Source: Rhizobium sp. GN54
Lineage (GTDB): Bacteria > Pseudomonadota > Alphaproteobacteria > Rhizobiales > Rhizobiaceae
Length of the DNA: 64,000 nucleotides
Direction of reading: 5' to 3'
Assembly: GCF_021026345.1 (NCBI RefSeq)
Contig: NZ_JAJNCZ010000016.1
Location: 1-64,000, forward strand
This document shows positions 8,414 to 17,205 of this stretch, piece after piece (the stretch's first letter is position 1; each line of letters begins with the position of its first letter). A program made the position numbers and the translations under genes. The notes below the pieces were generated by a model that was given only the letters and a program-made list of their open reading frames with translations, was not told the origin of the DNA and did not search any database.

Positions 8414-9535
8414 TCAGCCGAATTCCCGGCGGATCGCCGCGCCGTCGGCATCGACGGCGGGCACCGCGCCGAAGGCCGGTACGCTGCCCCGCCTCAGCGC
8501 CGGCGGCGCGGGCACGGCGACCGCGCCACCATCCGTCGCAACATCGATCCGTCTCAGATGCGGATGCCCGGCCAGGTCGAGCGGCGTATTGACCATGGCA
8601 TAGGCAATGCCCGCCTTGTCGAGGCGCTCGATCATCGTTTCGTGCGGCTCCGTGGCGAACACCGCAGCGATCAGCCCGTCCATCACGGCCCGGTTCTCGA
8701 TCCGGCGGAAGGCGTCGCAGAAGCGCGGATCGGTGGCGAGCCCCATATTGCCCATCACACCGCCGCAGAAGGATTGCCATTCGCGCTCGTTCTGGATAGA
8801 GATCAGCACGCCGCGGCCGTCGGCGCAGGAAAAGACGCCATAGGGGGCGATCGACGGATGGCGAAGCCCCATGCGCGGCGGGTTCCTCCCTGCCCCCTCG
8901 GCCTGGAGCAGCGGCACCGCCATCCAGTCGGCCATGGCATCGAACATGGCGACGTCGATGACGGCGCCGCGGGCGGTCGAGCCCCGCTCGATCAGTGCTT
9001 CGAGGATCGCCGCATGGGCATACATGCCGGTGCCGATGTCGCAGACCGAGATGCCGACACGCGCGGCTTCCTCCGGCGTACCGGTGACGGAAGCCAACCC
9101 GCTTTCCGCCTGGATCAACAGGTCGTAGGCCTTGCGGTCACGATAGGGGCCATGGTCGCCGTAGCCGGAAATATGGCACTGGATGAGCCGCGGATTGAGC
9201 CCTGCCAGCACGTCCACGCCGAGCCCGAGGCGCGCAACGGCGCCGGGCGCGAGATTTTCCACGAAGACATCCGCCTTCAGGAGCATTGCCTTTAGCACCG
9301 CGAGGTCCTCACCATGCTTCAGATCGAGCGCGATCGACTGCTTGCCGCGGTTCAGCCAGACGAAATAGGAGGACTGGCCCTTGGCCAGCCGATCATAGTT
9401 GCGCGCGAAATCGCCTTCCGGCCGCTCGACCTTGATGACCCGCGCGCCGGCATCCGCCAGCCGCGAGGTGCAGAAAGGGGCCGCCACTGCCTGTTCCAGC
9501 GAGACCACGAGCAATCCATCGAGCGGCCCGGGCAT
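8414..9535 (-). CDS. ict: Family III (CaiB/BaiF) CoA-transferase, probable itaconate CoA-transferase
   Basis: A 373-residue family III CoA-transferase beginning MPGPLDGLLVVSLEQAVAAP. It shows ARVIKVERPEGDFAR near residue 35 and the usual ISGYGDHGPY segment; the catalytic Asp is expected in VCDIGTGMYAH. These enzymes move CoA from succinyl-CoA or another donor to a free acid, forming an Asp-linked intermediate. In the cluster it would activate the acid that the hydratase and lyase then degrade. Pseudomonas itaconate CoA-transferase belongs to this same family. The family is certain; the substrate is inferred from context. Confidence 0.85.
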   Translation of the reverse strand: MPGPLDGLLVVSLEQAVAAPFCTSRLADAGARVIKVERPEGDFARNYDRLAKGQSSYFVWLNRGKQSIALDLKHGEDLAVLKAMLLKADVFVENLAPGAVARLGLGVDVLAGLNPRLIQCHISGYGDHGPYRDRKAYDLLIQAESGLASVTGTPEEAARVGISVCDIGTGMYAHAAILEALIERGSTARGAVIDVAMFDAMADWMAVPLLQAEGAGRNPPRMGLRHPSIAPYGVFSCADGRGVLISIQNEREWQSFCGGVMGNMGLATDPRFCDAFRRIENRAVMDGLIAAVFATEPHETMIERLDKAGIAYAMVNTPLDLAGHPHLRRIDVATDGGAVAVPAPPALRRGSVPAFGAVPAVDADGAAIRREFG

Positions 9536-9546
9536 CCTCCCGACCC

Positions 9547-10725
9547 TCAATAGGAACGGGGCATGCCGAGCACATGCTCGGACAGGTAGGCGAGGATGAG
9601 GTTCGTCGAGATCGGCGCCACCTGGTAGAGCCGCGTTTCGCGGAACTTGCGCTCGACATCGTATTCCTCGGCGAAACCGAAGCCGCCATGGGTCTGGAGG
9701 CAGGTGTCGGCCGCCTGCCAGGAGGCTTCGGAGGCGAGCAGCTTGGCCATGTTCGCTTCCGGCCCGCAGGGTTCGCCCCGGTCGAATTGCTCCGCCGCGC
9801 GGTAGACCATCAGCTTCGCTGCCTCTGCCGCCGCATAGGCGCGGGCGATCGGGAACTGCACGCCCTGGTTCTGGCCGATCGGCCGGCCGAAGACGATGCG
9901 CTCGTTGGCATAGCGGGTGGCGGTCTTCGTGAACCAGGCCGCATCGCCGATGCATTCGGCGGCGATCAGGATGCGCTCCGCATTCATGCCGTCGAGGATA
10001 TAGCCGAAACCCTGGCCCTCCTCGCCGATCAGGCTGTCGGCCGGGATGTCCAGATTGTCGAAGAAGACCTCCGTCGTCGCATGGTTCAGCATGGCGCGGA
10101 TCGGCTTGATCGAGAGCCCGTTGCCGAGCGCCGCCTTCATGTCGACGAGGAAGACCGAGAGCCCGTCGCGCTTCCTCGCCACCTTGTCCTTCGCCGTCGT
10201 GCGGGCGAGCAGGATCATCAGGTCGGAATGCTCGGCCCGCGAGGTCCAGACCTTCTGGCCGTTGATGACGTAGGTCTCGCCGCGTTTCTCCGCGAAGGTG
10301 CGGATCGACGTCGTGTCGGTTCCGGCCGTCGGCTCCGTGACGCCGAAGGCCTGGAGCCGCGTCTCGCCGCTCGCGATCCTCGGCAGCCACAGCGTCTTCT
10401 GCGCCTCGCTGCCGTGGCGCAACAGCGTGCCCATCGTGTACATCTGCGCATGGAGGGCCCCCGCATTGCATCCCTGCGCGTGGACCTCTTCCAGGATGTT
10501 GGCGGCGACCGTGATGCCCTGCCCGCTGCCGCCATACGCCTCCGGCACCAGCACGCCGAGGAAGCCGCCCTCGGTCATCGCGTTGACGAAGGCGGTCGGA
10601 TAGGCCTTTTCCCGGTCGAGCGCGCGCCAGTATTCGCCCGGAAAGCCGGCACAAAGGGCGGCCACCGACTGGCGGATCTCGCGGATCGTATCGGCATCGA
10701 CCATGGCTGGCTGCTCCACGTTCAT
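9547..10725 (-). CDS. Acyl-CoA dehydrogenase family protein
   Basis: A 392-residue flavoprotein of standard length. The FAD-contact motif FGVTEPTAGTDTTSIRT and the KVWTSRAEHSDLMILLART region are intact, as are the C-terminal THGGFGFAEEYDVERKFRETRLYQVAP residues that in the family hold the ETF- and FAD-contact residues, with a Glu for catalysis. It would oxidise an acyl-CoA at the alpha-beta bond, passing electrons to ETF. It starts 12 bp before the CoA-transferase start, in the same transcript. An acyl-CoA dehydrogenase is also present in the Pseudomonas itaconate locus, where it is dispensable for the three-step route. It may widen the substrate range, for example to methylsuccinyl-CoA (speculative). 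Confidence 0.9.
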   Translation of the reverse strand: MNVEQPAMVDADTIREIRQSVAALCAGFPGEYWRALDREKAYPTAFVNAMTEGGFLGVLVPEAYGGSGQGITVAANILEEVHAQGCNAGALHAQMYTMGTLLRHGSEAQKTLWLPRIASGETRLQAFGVTEPTAGTDTTSIRTFAEKRGETYVINGQKVWTSRAEHSDLMILLARTTAKDKVARKRDGLSVFLVDMKAALGNGLSIKPIRAMLNHATTEVFFDNLDIPADSLIGEEGQGFGYILDGMNAERILIAAECIGDAAWFTKTATRYANERIVFGRPIGQNQGVQFPIARAYAAAEAAKLMVYRAAEQFDRGEPCGPEANMAKLLASEASWQAADTCLQTHGGFGFAEEYDVERKFRETRLYQVAPISTNLILAYLSEHVLGMPRSY

Positions 10726-10748
10726 CGGCTCTATCCTCTCGCCGCCGC

Positions 10749-11918
10749 TCAGGTGTTCGTCGCTTCGCGCATCGCCTTGATCAGCGCCGAGTTCTGCTCG
10801 AAACCGATGCCGGTTGCGTCCGGCAGGCCGACGCGGCCGTTCTCGATGCGGTTGCCGTCGGCAAAGCCGCAGAAGGGCTTGAAGACCTCCGGATAGGATT
10901 CGTTGCCGCCGAGCTTCAGGCCGGCGGCGATGTTGAGCGACAGCTGGTGTCCGCCGTGGGGAATGCAGTTGCGGCTGGAAAAGCCCTCCTTACCGATCGC
11001 CTTCAGCGTACGCAGGTATTCGACCAGCCCGTAGGAGAGCGCACAGTCGAACTGAAGCCAGTCGCGGTCCGGCCGCATGCCGCCGTAGCGCGCGAGGTTG
11101 CGGGCGTCCTGATGCGAGAACAGGTTTTCTCCCGTCGCCATCGGCCCCGGATAGACCTTCGCCAGTTCCGCCTGGATATGGTAGTCGAGCGGATCGCCGG
11201 CCTCCTCGTACCAGAAGAGATCGTAGGGCTTCATCGCCTCAGCATAGGCAAGCGCCGTTTCGAGGTCGAAGCGGCCGTTGGCGTCGACGGCGAGGTACTT
11301 GCCCTCGCCCACCACTTCCAGCACCGCCTCGATCCGGCGGATGTCCTCGTCGAGCGGCGCGCCGCCGATCTTCATCTTGACGACCTCGTAGCCCATGGCG
11401 CGATAGCGGCGCATCTCATCCTGGAGCTGGCTGTCGTCCTTGCCCGGATAGTAGTAGCCGCCGGCGGCATAGACGAAGACGGAGGTGTCGTGGCTGCCGT
11501 CGCCATAGGTGTCGGCCAGGTGCTTGTAGAGCGGCACGCCGGCGATCTTGGCGACGGCATCCCAGACCGCCATGTCGACGACGCCGACGGCGACCGAACG
11601 CTCGCCATGCCCCCCCGGCTTTTCGTTGACCATCATCGCCGCCCAGATCCTGTGCGGATCGAGATTGTCGCCGGCGTCGTTGACAAGTCTCTCCGGCTTC
11701 GCCTCGCGCAGCCGCGGCAGGAAGCGTTCATTGAGCAGCCCGCTTGCCGCATAGCGCCCGTTCGAGTTGAAGCCGTAGCCGATGACCGGCTTGCCGTCCT
11801 TCACCTGATCGGTCACGACCGCCACGACGCTCGCCGTCATCTTCGAGAAGTCGATGAAGGCGTTGCGGATGGGCGAGGAGATCGAAACCACGGCCTCGCG
11901 AATGTCGACGATCTTCAT
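10749..11918 (-). CDS. tarD: D(-)-tartrate dehydratase (enolase superfamily)
   Basis: A 389-residue protein that I recognise as close to Bradyrhizobium D-tartrate dehydratase. It dehydrates D-tartrate to oxaloacetate. The N terminus (MKIVDIREAVVSISSPIRNA) and FSKMTASVVAVVTD are typical. The catalytic Lys pair is K181/K183 in VVKMKIGG. Metal ligands are in LAVDANGRF (D212), WYEEAGDP and ATGENLFS (E264). The catalytic His is in IPHGGHQ (H321). It is separated by 3 bp from the AbrB-family gene and by 23 bp from the acyl-CoA dehydrogenase gene, so it links the transport and SDR half of the operon to the CoA half. Confidence 0.9.
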   Translation of the reverse strand: MKIVDIREAVVSISSPIRNAFIDFSKMTASVVAVVTDQVKDGKPVIGYGFNSNGRYAASGLLNERFLPRLREAKPERLVNDAGDNLDPHRIWAAMMVNEKPGGHGERSVAVGVVDMAVWDAVAKIAGVPLYKHLADTYGDGSHDTSVFVYAAGGYYYPGKDDSQLQDEMRRYRAMGYEVVKMKIGGAPLDEDIRRIEAVLEVVGEGKYLAVDANGRFDLETALAYAEAMKPYDLFWYEEAGDPLDYHIQAELAKVYPGPMATGENLFSHQDARNLARYGGMRPDRDWLQFDCALSYGLVEYLRTLKAIGKEGFSSRNCIPHGGHQLSLNIAAGLKLGGNESYPEVFKPFCGFADGNRIENGRVGLPDATGIGFEQNSALIKAMREATNT

Positions 11919-11921
11919 GGG

Positions 11922-12959
11922 TCACTTGCCTTTCGGACTGGCCGCCAAACGCACGAGCAGCGGCGGCGCGATGATGTTGGTGAGGAAGGAACGCGTAAAC
12001 TGGAACCCCGCGACGATGGCGGCGGCGGCACCGAGCGCCTTGGCCGAGGCGATCATCTCGCCAAGGCCGCCGGGCGCGACGCCGAGCGCCAGCGAGACCG
12101 GCGCGACATCGACGAAGAGGCGGAGCACCGGCACGAAGCCGAAGACCATGATGAGGATCAGCCCGCCGCTGCAGATGACGGCTGCGAGCGCGGCACGCGG
12201 CACGCGCTCGAAATCCTCCTTCTTCAGCCGCGCGCCGAGCGAGAAGCCGATCAGCACCTGCGCCCCGACGATCAGCCACCAGGGCATGGTCGCGATGGAG
12301 ACGTTCATCGACACCAGCGCGATGCCGACCGCCATCGGCATGATGACCCAGGGGTTCAGCACACCGAGCCGCGACGTCACCACCGAAAGCAACAGACCAC
12401 CGGCGACGCAGGCGGCGAGCGCCAGCACGCTCGCCTCCGGAGCGGCGGCGGCCACAACGGCGCTGCGGTCGACACCGAAGAGAAAGGGCACCAGCACGAC
12501 GATCATCACCACGCGCAGCGTGTGCACGACCATGACCACATCCGCCTGCGCGCCGGTTTCGCGCGCGAGCGACGCCATTTCCGACATGCCGGCCGGCAGC
12601 GTCGAGAGCAGCGCCGTCTTGCGGTCCACGCCGGCTATCTTCTGCAGCGGAAATGCGAGCGCGACGCCGAGCGCATTGGCGACGAAGGCGGCGGCGATCA
12701 TCGCCGGCAGGAAGGACCAGAGCTCGCCGAGAATGCCGGGAGTCAGGATCGCAGCCGTCGCGCCGCCGATCAGGAGCTGGCCGAGACGGCGCGCATATTT
12801 CGTCTTGCCGCCGAGCCCGACCGTATTGGCATAGACGGCGCTGCCGGCCATCGCGCCGAGGATCCAGGCGAGCGGAACGCCCGTCAGCGACAGGAGCCAA
12901 CCTGCCACGGCCGAGGTGGCGATGCCGCCGGCCAGCGTGAGGTTGGGTCCGAGGGTCAT
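11922..12959 (-). CDS. AbrB-family integral membrane protein (duplicated membrane domain)
   Basis: A 345-residue hydrophobic protein of the family often mislabelled AbrB transcriptional regulator or ammonia monooxygenase. It has about ten membrane segments in two internally similar halves: GVPLAWILGAMAGSAVYAN near residue 30 and LGVLNPWVIMPMAVGIALVS near 205. A conserved loop LLSTLPAGMSEMASLARETGA lies near 120 and VAPGGLGEMIASAKALGA in the second half. No DNA-binding domain is visible, so a transporter or channel role is more likely; function is unproven for the family. The start overlaps the upstream SDR stop by 4 bp. A second copy lies at 26984-28108, also beside an SDR and MmgE/PrpD genes. 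Confidence 0.85.
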   Translation of the reverse strand: MTLGPNLTLAGGIATSAVAGWLLSLTGVPLAWILGAMAGSAVYANTVGLGGKTKYARRLGQLLIGGATAAILTPGILGELWSFLPAMIAAAFVANALGVALAFPLQKIAGVDRKTALLSTLPAGMSEMASLARETGAQADVVMVVHTLRVVMIVVLVPFLFGVDRSAVVAAAAPEASVLALAACVAGGLLLSVVTSRLGVLNPWVIMPMAVGIALVSMNVSIATMPWWLIVGAQVLIGFSLGARLKKEDFERVPRAALAAVICSGGLILIMVFGFVPVLRLFVDVAPVSLALGVAPGGLGEMIASAKALGAAAAIVAGFQFTRSFLTNIIAPPLLVRLAASPKGK

Positions 12960-13711
12960 GACAGGTAGGCACCGCCGTTGACATGCAGCGTCTCGCCGGT
13001 GACGTAGCGCCCGCCCGTGCCTGCGAGATAGGCGACGGCTTCCGCCACCTCCTCCGGCCGACCGTGCCGGCCGACGAGATTCTTGCGGTTGCCGTGGTGC
13101 CTGGGTGCCGCGCCGTCATTGCCGATGCGCACCGTATCGATCAGGCCCGGCGCGACGCAGTTTACGGTGATGCCCTTTGGCGAAAGCTCGTGCGCCATCG
13201 CCTTGGTCAGGCCTACCACACCGGCCTTTGCGGTGATGACATGCGCCCGGTGCGCTGCTCCGGTATGGCCTGTCAGGCCGCCGAGATTGACGATCGCCGC
13301 CTGGTCGCTTTGTTCCAGATGCGGAAGGGCGGCCTGCGAGACGAGAAAGACGGCATCGAGCGCGACGCCCATCACCTTTCGCCAATCGGCATAGGTGATC
13401 TCGGCAAAGGCGCCTTCCGGGCGGATTGCGGCATTGTTGACGACGACGTCGAGCCTGCCGAAGGCGCCTGCCGCTTCCCGCACGACCCGTACTGCCACAT
13501 CCGGGTCCGAGAGATCGCCACTGACCAGAACCGCCCGCCGCCCGAGCGCCTCGACGGCCGCTACGGTCTCGCCGCCGGCTGTCGTGTCGTTCGCCACGTG
13601 CACGACGATGTCGGCGCCACGCCCGGCCAGCGCGACGGCGATGGCCCGCCCGATGTTGCGCGAGGCGCCGGTGACGAGGGCGGCGCGGCCCTGGAGATCG
13701 CTGATCGTCAT
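12956..13711 (-). CDS. SDR-fold protein lacking the catalytic Tyr and Ser
   Basis: A 251-residue classical SDR fold. The nucleotide-binding motif is TGASRNIG (residues 14-21), NNAAI sits at 92-96 and the C-terminal GETLHVNGG is normal. The active-site strip is not: Lys162 is present, but the position four before it is Val158 instead of Tyr, and the usual Ser is Gly145 (VNLGGLTGHTGAAHRAHVITAK). It may therefore not be an ordinary dehydrogenase; a dehydratase, epimerase or binding role is possible. It overlaps both neighbours by 4 bp (MmgE/PrpD upstream, AbrB downstream). The SDR at 28092-28883 has the same loss. Confidence 0.85.
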   Translation of the reverse strand: MTISDLQGRAALVTGASRNIGRAIAVALAGRGADIVVHVANDTTAGGETVAAVEALGRRAVLVSGDLSDPDVAVRVVREAAGAFGRLDVVVNNAAIRPEGAFAEITYADWRKVMGVALDAVFLVSQAALPHLEQSDQAAIVNLGGLTGHTGAAHRAHVITAKAGVVGLTKAMAHELSPKGITVNCVAPGLIDTVRIGNDGAAPRHHGNRKNLVGRHGRPEEVAEAVAYLAGTGGRYVTGETLHVNGGAYLS

Positions 13712-15081
13712 TTCGCAAGCTCCGAAATCATCTCGTGTCCGCCCTTCATCGACGCAATGGCATCGCAGGCCGCGAGCAGCGCGCTCGCGTTCCCATGTCC
13801 GCCAAAGGCGACGTTGGCGCGGAACTTCGCATCGATCTCGTCCCGCGTCAGCGGCTCCTCGACGCCGCCGCGCATGTGGCCCTGCTCCGCCTCCTCGACG
13901 CGGCCGTCCTCGTACTCGACGCGCACATGGCCGGTGAAGGCGGCGGGATAGGGATTGTCCGGGTCGATCTCGAAATCGACGACCTCGCAGAGACGCAGCA
14001 GATCCGGATCGCGGATCGCCTCCTCGGTGAAATCGCCGAGCTCGGCATGGCCGCGCACGAGGCCGAGCGCCACGCCGAAGGGCGTCGAGAACTTGGCGGC
14101 ATAGGCGGTCGGCGGCTGGCGCTTGAGCTCGATCGGCTCCCAGAGGCGGTGCACGATACCTTCCGCCGTCTTGCAGACGATGCGCCTAATACCGTCCAGC
14201 GGTACGTTTCGCGCGCGCAGCTTCATGGCGACGTCGATATAGGGCTGCACCATCGTGCCGCAGGGATAGGGCTTGAAGGTGATGCCATCCATCACGAAGG
14301 TCTTGCCGAGGCCGTCGAACAGCCGTTCGGTCTTCGGCTCGATCGACGGGGCGAAGGTCTTGAAGGCGCCGTGCGTTCCCTCGAAGACCAGGCGCGGCCC
14401 GACGAAGCCCGCCTCCGCCATGGCGACGGCCCTCAGCGCCGATTGCGCCGACCAGCCGGGATGCATGCGCTTTGTCCAGCTACCGTCGCCGAGATATTCG
14501 ATGATGCCCGACGCCATCGATCCGGCGATGCCGAGCGCATCGACGATGACCTTTTCCGGCGCGCCGCGGGCGACCGCGATACCGAAGGTGGCGGCAAAGG
14601 CGCCGAGCACGGCGGTCGGGTGAAAGCCCGCCTTGTGCACGGCCTTCGGCAACGTCAGCGCCAGCCGGCAGAGCACCTCGGTTCCGATAGCGATGCCAAG
14701 CATGACCCGGTCGTTGGTCAGTTGATACTTCTGCGCGGCGGCAAGAAGCGCCGGCACGATCACCACGCCGGAATGCACTGGCCCGCCCTCGAACGTGTCG
14801 TCGAAATCCTCACCATGCGCCGCCGTGCCGTTGACAAGCGCGGCACTGGAGGCGGAGACGCGTTCCGCGTGACCGACGATGATATGGTCGCCCGGTTCGG
14901 CGGCAGCCTTCGCGGCCGCGACATAGTCTGTTCCCCGCGCAGAGATGCAGAGGCCGACGATGTCGACCAGGATGTCGCGGCTCTTGGCCAGCGTCGCCGC
15001 CGGCAGGTCGCCCGGCCCGAGCGTCGCGCCCCAGGCGGCGAGGCGTTCGGAAACGGAAAGTGTGTTCGCGTCTTTCGTCAT
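13708..15081 (-). CDS. MmgE/PrpD-family protein 2
   Basis: A 457-residue MmgE/PrpD protein. The active-site strip reads GEDFDDTFEGGPVHSG, so it lacks the HP pair found in the other three copies, but the Lys/His motif is kept (SWTKRMHPGWSAQSA). C-terminal residues 330-440 form the smaller alpha/beta domain. Family members dehydrate, decarboxylate or isomerise substituted tricarboxylates or dicarboxylates. It is coupled to the SDR by a 4-bp overlap and follows tctA by 3 bp. This suggests that it handles the acid imported by the adjacent TctCBA system. It looks like a different subfamily from copies 1 and 3. Confidence 0.87.
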   Translation of the reverse strand: MTKDANTLSVSERLAAWGATLGPGDLPAATLAKSRDILVDIVGLCISARGTDYVAAAKAAAEPGDHIIVGHAERVSASSAALVNGTAAHGEDFDDTFEGGPVHSGVVIVPALLAAAQKYQLTNDRVMLGIAIGTEVLCRLALTLPKAVHKAGFHPTAVLGAFAATFGIAVARGAPEKVIVDALGIAGSMASGIIEYLGDGSWTKRMHPGWSAQSALRAVAMAEAGFVGPRLVFEGTHGAFKTFAPSIEPKTERLFDGLGKTFVMDGITFKPYPCGTMVQPYIDVAMKLRARNVPLDGIRRIVCKTAEGIVHRLWEPIELKRQPPTAYAAKFSTPFGVALGLVRGHAELGDFTEEAIRDPDLLRLCEVVDFEIDPDNPYPAAFTGHVRVEYEDGRVEEAEQGHMRGGVEEPLTRDEIDAKFRANVAFGGHGNASALLAACDAIASMKGGHEMISELAK

Positions 15082-15084
15082 GGA

Positions 15085-16599
15085 TCAGCTTTCAGCACTT
15101 TCGGAAAATGTCGAGGTCGGGCGGTGGCGCACGAGATCATAGATGCGCTTGGCGATCGATCCGCCGATGAAGAGGAAGGCGAGGATGAGCAGGCCGAGCG
15201 AAATCCGGTCGTCGACGAAAATCATCCAGTCGTCGCCGGAGAGCACCAGCGAGCGGCGAAAGTTGCTCTCCACCAGATAGCCAAGCACGAGGCCAAGCAC
15301 TGTCGGCAGGAAGGGGAAGCGCAGCATGCGCATGAAGAACCCGAGCATGCCGGCGGCGATCATGATGCCGAGATCGAAGGCCTCGTTGTGGATCGAATAG
15401 ATGCCGGAGAGGATCAGCGCGAAGATGAAGGCGTTGAGATAGGGGCGCGGCCGGTTGACGAGCCAGATGCAGACCGGAAGCATCGCCATGCCGATGAGAA
15501 GCTGGCCGATCGCCGCCGTGAAGAGGCCGGCATAGAGCCCGTAGACCACCTCGCCGGACTTCTGGAACAGCATCGGACCCGGCACGATGCCGTGAATGAG
15601 AAACCCGCCGAGCAGGATCGCCGTCGAATTGGAGCCCGGAATGCCGAAGGAAAGCAGCGGCACCAGTGCGGTTTCGGCGACCGTGTTGTTGGCGGTTTCC
15701 GGGGCGGCAATACCTTCCGGCGAACCCTTGCCGAATTCCTCCGGATGACGCGACCAGCGGCGCGCCTCGTTGTAGGACATAAAGGAGGCAATGGTGCCGC
15801 CGGCGCCCGGCATGACGCCTTCGAAAGTGCCGATGCCGTTGCCGATTATCTGCGCTGGTATGAGCCTCTTGGCGAGCGGCCAGTCGGGAAACTGGATGCG
15901 CGGCCGCGAAGTCACGCGCTCGTCCTGCTCCCGCTTGGAAGCCTGGACCAGAAGCTCGCTCATGGCGAAGAGGCCGACCATGATCATCACCGGTTCGATG
16001 CCGCCGAGAAGCTCCGCCGAGCCGAAGGTGAAGCGGGTGCCGCCGGTGACCGGATCGCTGCCGATGGTGGCGATGATCAGGCCCAGGATGGCGGCGATCA
16101 GGCCCTTGACGAGATTCTCGCCCGACAGCGTCGCGATGACCGAGAGGCCGAGGATGCCGAGGGCAAAATAGGCCATGGGCGTGAAGGCGAGCGCCACCTT
16201 CGCCAGCGGGCCGGAGAGCGTCATCAGCATGGCAAGCCCGAAGAGGCTGCCGATCACGCCGGAATAGAGCGAAATGCCGAGCGCCAGCCCCGCCTTGCCC
16301 TGCCGGTTCATCTCGTAGCCGTCGATGACGGTCGCCGCCGCTGCATTGGTGCCGGGCGTGCGGATCAGGATCGCCGGAACCGAGCCGCCATATTCGGCGC
16401 CGATATAGGTGGAGGCGAGCAGCACGATCGCGCTCGTCGGGTCGAGCGTGTAGGTGAAGGGAAGAAGCAGCGCCATCGTGATCGACGGCGAGATGCCAGG
16501 CAGCGCGCCGCCCATGATGCCCCAGGTGACGCCGATCAGGGCGGCGAGGATCACGTGCCAGTCGAAGAGGAAGGCCGCGGTGTGGGTGAGGGTTTCCAT
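15085..16599 (-). CDS. tctA: Tripartite tricarboxylate transporter large permease TctA (set 1)
   Basis: A 504-residue protein with about twelve membrane segments, the usual TctA size. It shows the family loops GALPGISPSITMALLLPFTYTLDPT near residue 35 and a second TctA motif, EGVMPGAGGTIASFMSYNEARRWSRHPEEFGKG, near 255. IPGSNSTAILLGGFLIHGIVPGP follows at about 315-335. It forms the ion-coupled permease with TctB. The start lies 20 bp after tctB ends. The downstream MmgE/PrpD gene begins 3 bp later, so transport and metabolism genes are co-transcribed. Confidence 0.94.
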   Translation of the reverse strand: METLTHTAAFLFDWHVILAALIGVTWGIMGGALPGISPSITMALLLPFTYTLDPTSAIVLLASTYIGAEYGGSVPAILIRTPGTNAAAATVIDGYEMNRQGKAGLALGISLYSGVIGSLFGLAMLMTLSGPLAKVALAFTPMAYFALGILGLSVIATLSGENLVKGLIAAILGLIIATIGSDPVTGGTRFTFGSAELLGGIEPVMIMVGLFAMSELLVQASKREQDERVTSRPRIQFPDWPLAKRLIPAQIIGNGIGTFEGVMPGAGGTIASFMSYNEARRWSRHPEEFGKGSPEGIAAPETANNTVAETALVPLLSFGIPGSNSTAILLGGFLIHGIVPGPMLFQKSGEVVYGLYAGLFTAAIGQLLIGMAMLPVCIWLVNRPRPYLNAFIFALILSGIYSIHNEAFDLGIMIAAGMLGFFMRMLRFPFLPTVLGLVLGYLVESNFRRSLVLSGDDWMIFVDDRISLGLLILAFLFIGGSIAKRIYDLVRHRPTSTFSESAES

Positions 16600-16619
16600 G
16601 GATCAGAACTCCGGAACCG

Positions 16620-17111
16620 TCAGAGGCTGAGGCTGGCGAGAAGACCGGACGGCATGCGCACGCCCAGCACGATGACGAACATCACCCAGAGGAAGATTGC
16701 GCCGAGCACCGCCACCGACAGCACGCGTCCCTTGTTGCCGGCACCGAGATAAAGCGCGGTCACAAGAAGCAGCACGGCGACGGAGATGAGATAGCCGAGC
16801 GTCTCGACAAGGAAGATGTAGCCGACGCCGATAGCGAGCAGGCCGGCAGCAAAAAGCAGCTTTCGCCCCTGCCCGTCCCATTCGCCTTTTTCATCCGTCG
16901 TAGCGCCCGCCACGGCCATGCGCCGCGAGACAATCGCCTGGATCGTCAGGATTGCGCCGAGGCCGATCAGCAGCCAGCCATAAACGCGCGGCAGGCCGCC
17001 CGGACCCATGCTGTCGTCGAGCGCACTGGTGCGCAACTGATAGGCGAAGAAGAGATAGACGGCACCGATTGCGATGGACGCGACACCGCCGACGAAGTCC
17101 CGGGTTAGCAT
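16620..17111 (-). CDS. tctB: Tripartite tricarboxylate transporter small permease TctB (set 1)
   Basis: A 163-residue membrane protein with four predicted helices, beginning MLTRDFVGGVASIAIGAVYLFFAYQL and containing the SMGPGGLPRVYGWLLIGLGA segment typical of TctB. It is the small membrane partner of TctA. A 94-bp gap separates it from tctC. The gap contains a weak GC-rich inverted repeat around 17137-17196 (CGGCTTCGG facing CCGAAAGCCG). Confidence 0.88.
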   Translation of the reverse strand: MLTRDFVGGVASIAIGAVYLFFAYQLRTSALDDSMGPGGLPRVYGWLLIGLGAILTIQAIVSRRMAVAGATTDEKGEWDGQGRKLLFAAGLLAIGVGYIFLVETLGYLISVAVLLLVTALYLGAGNKGRVLSVAVLGAIFLWVMFVIVLGVRMPSGLLASLSL

Positions 17112-17205
17112 GACAGCCTCACATGGAAGACGCGGCTTCGGAGAAGGGCGAAGAACGAACGCGGCACGGTCCGAAAGCCGCGCCGTGCTCAGGGGAGGAC
17201 CTTTG

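Noticed and set aside
11922-12959. AbrB-type DNA-binding transcriptional regulator
   Set aside because: The family name suggests a regulator, but the protein is a multi-pass membrane protein without a SpoVT/AbrB swapped-hairpin domain. The same applies to 26984-28108.
17112-17205. Terminator between tctC and tctB (set 1)
   Set aside because: Several GC-rich partial repeats exist (CGGCTTCGG with CCGAAAGCCG; GCACGG with CCGTGC), but none gives a clean stem with a T-tract, so it is not listed as a feature.
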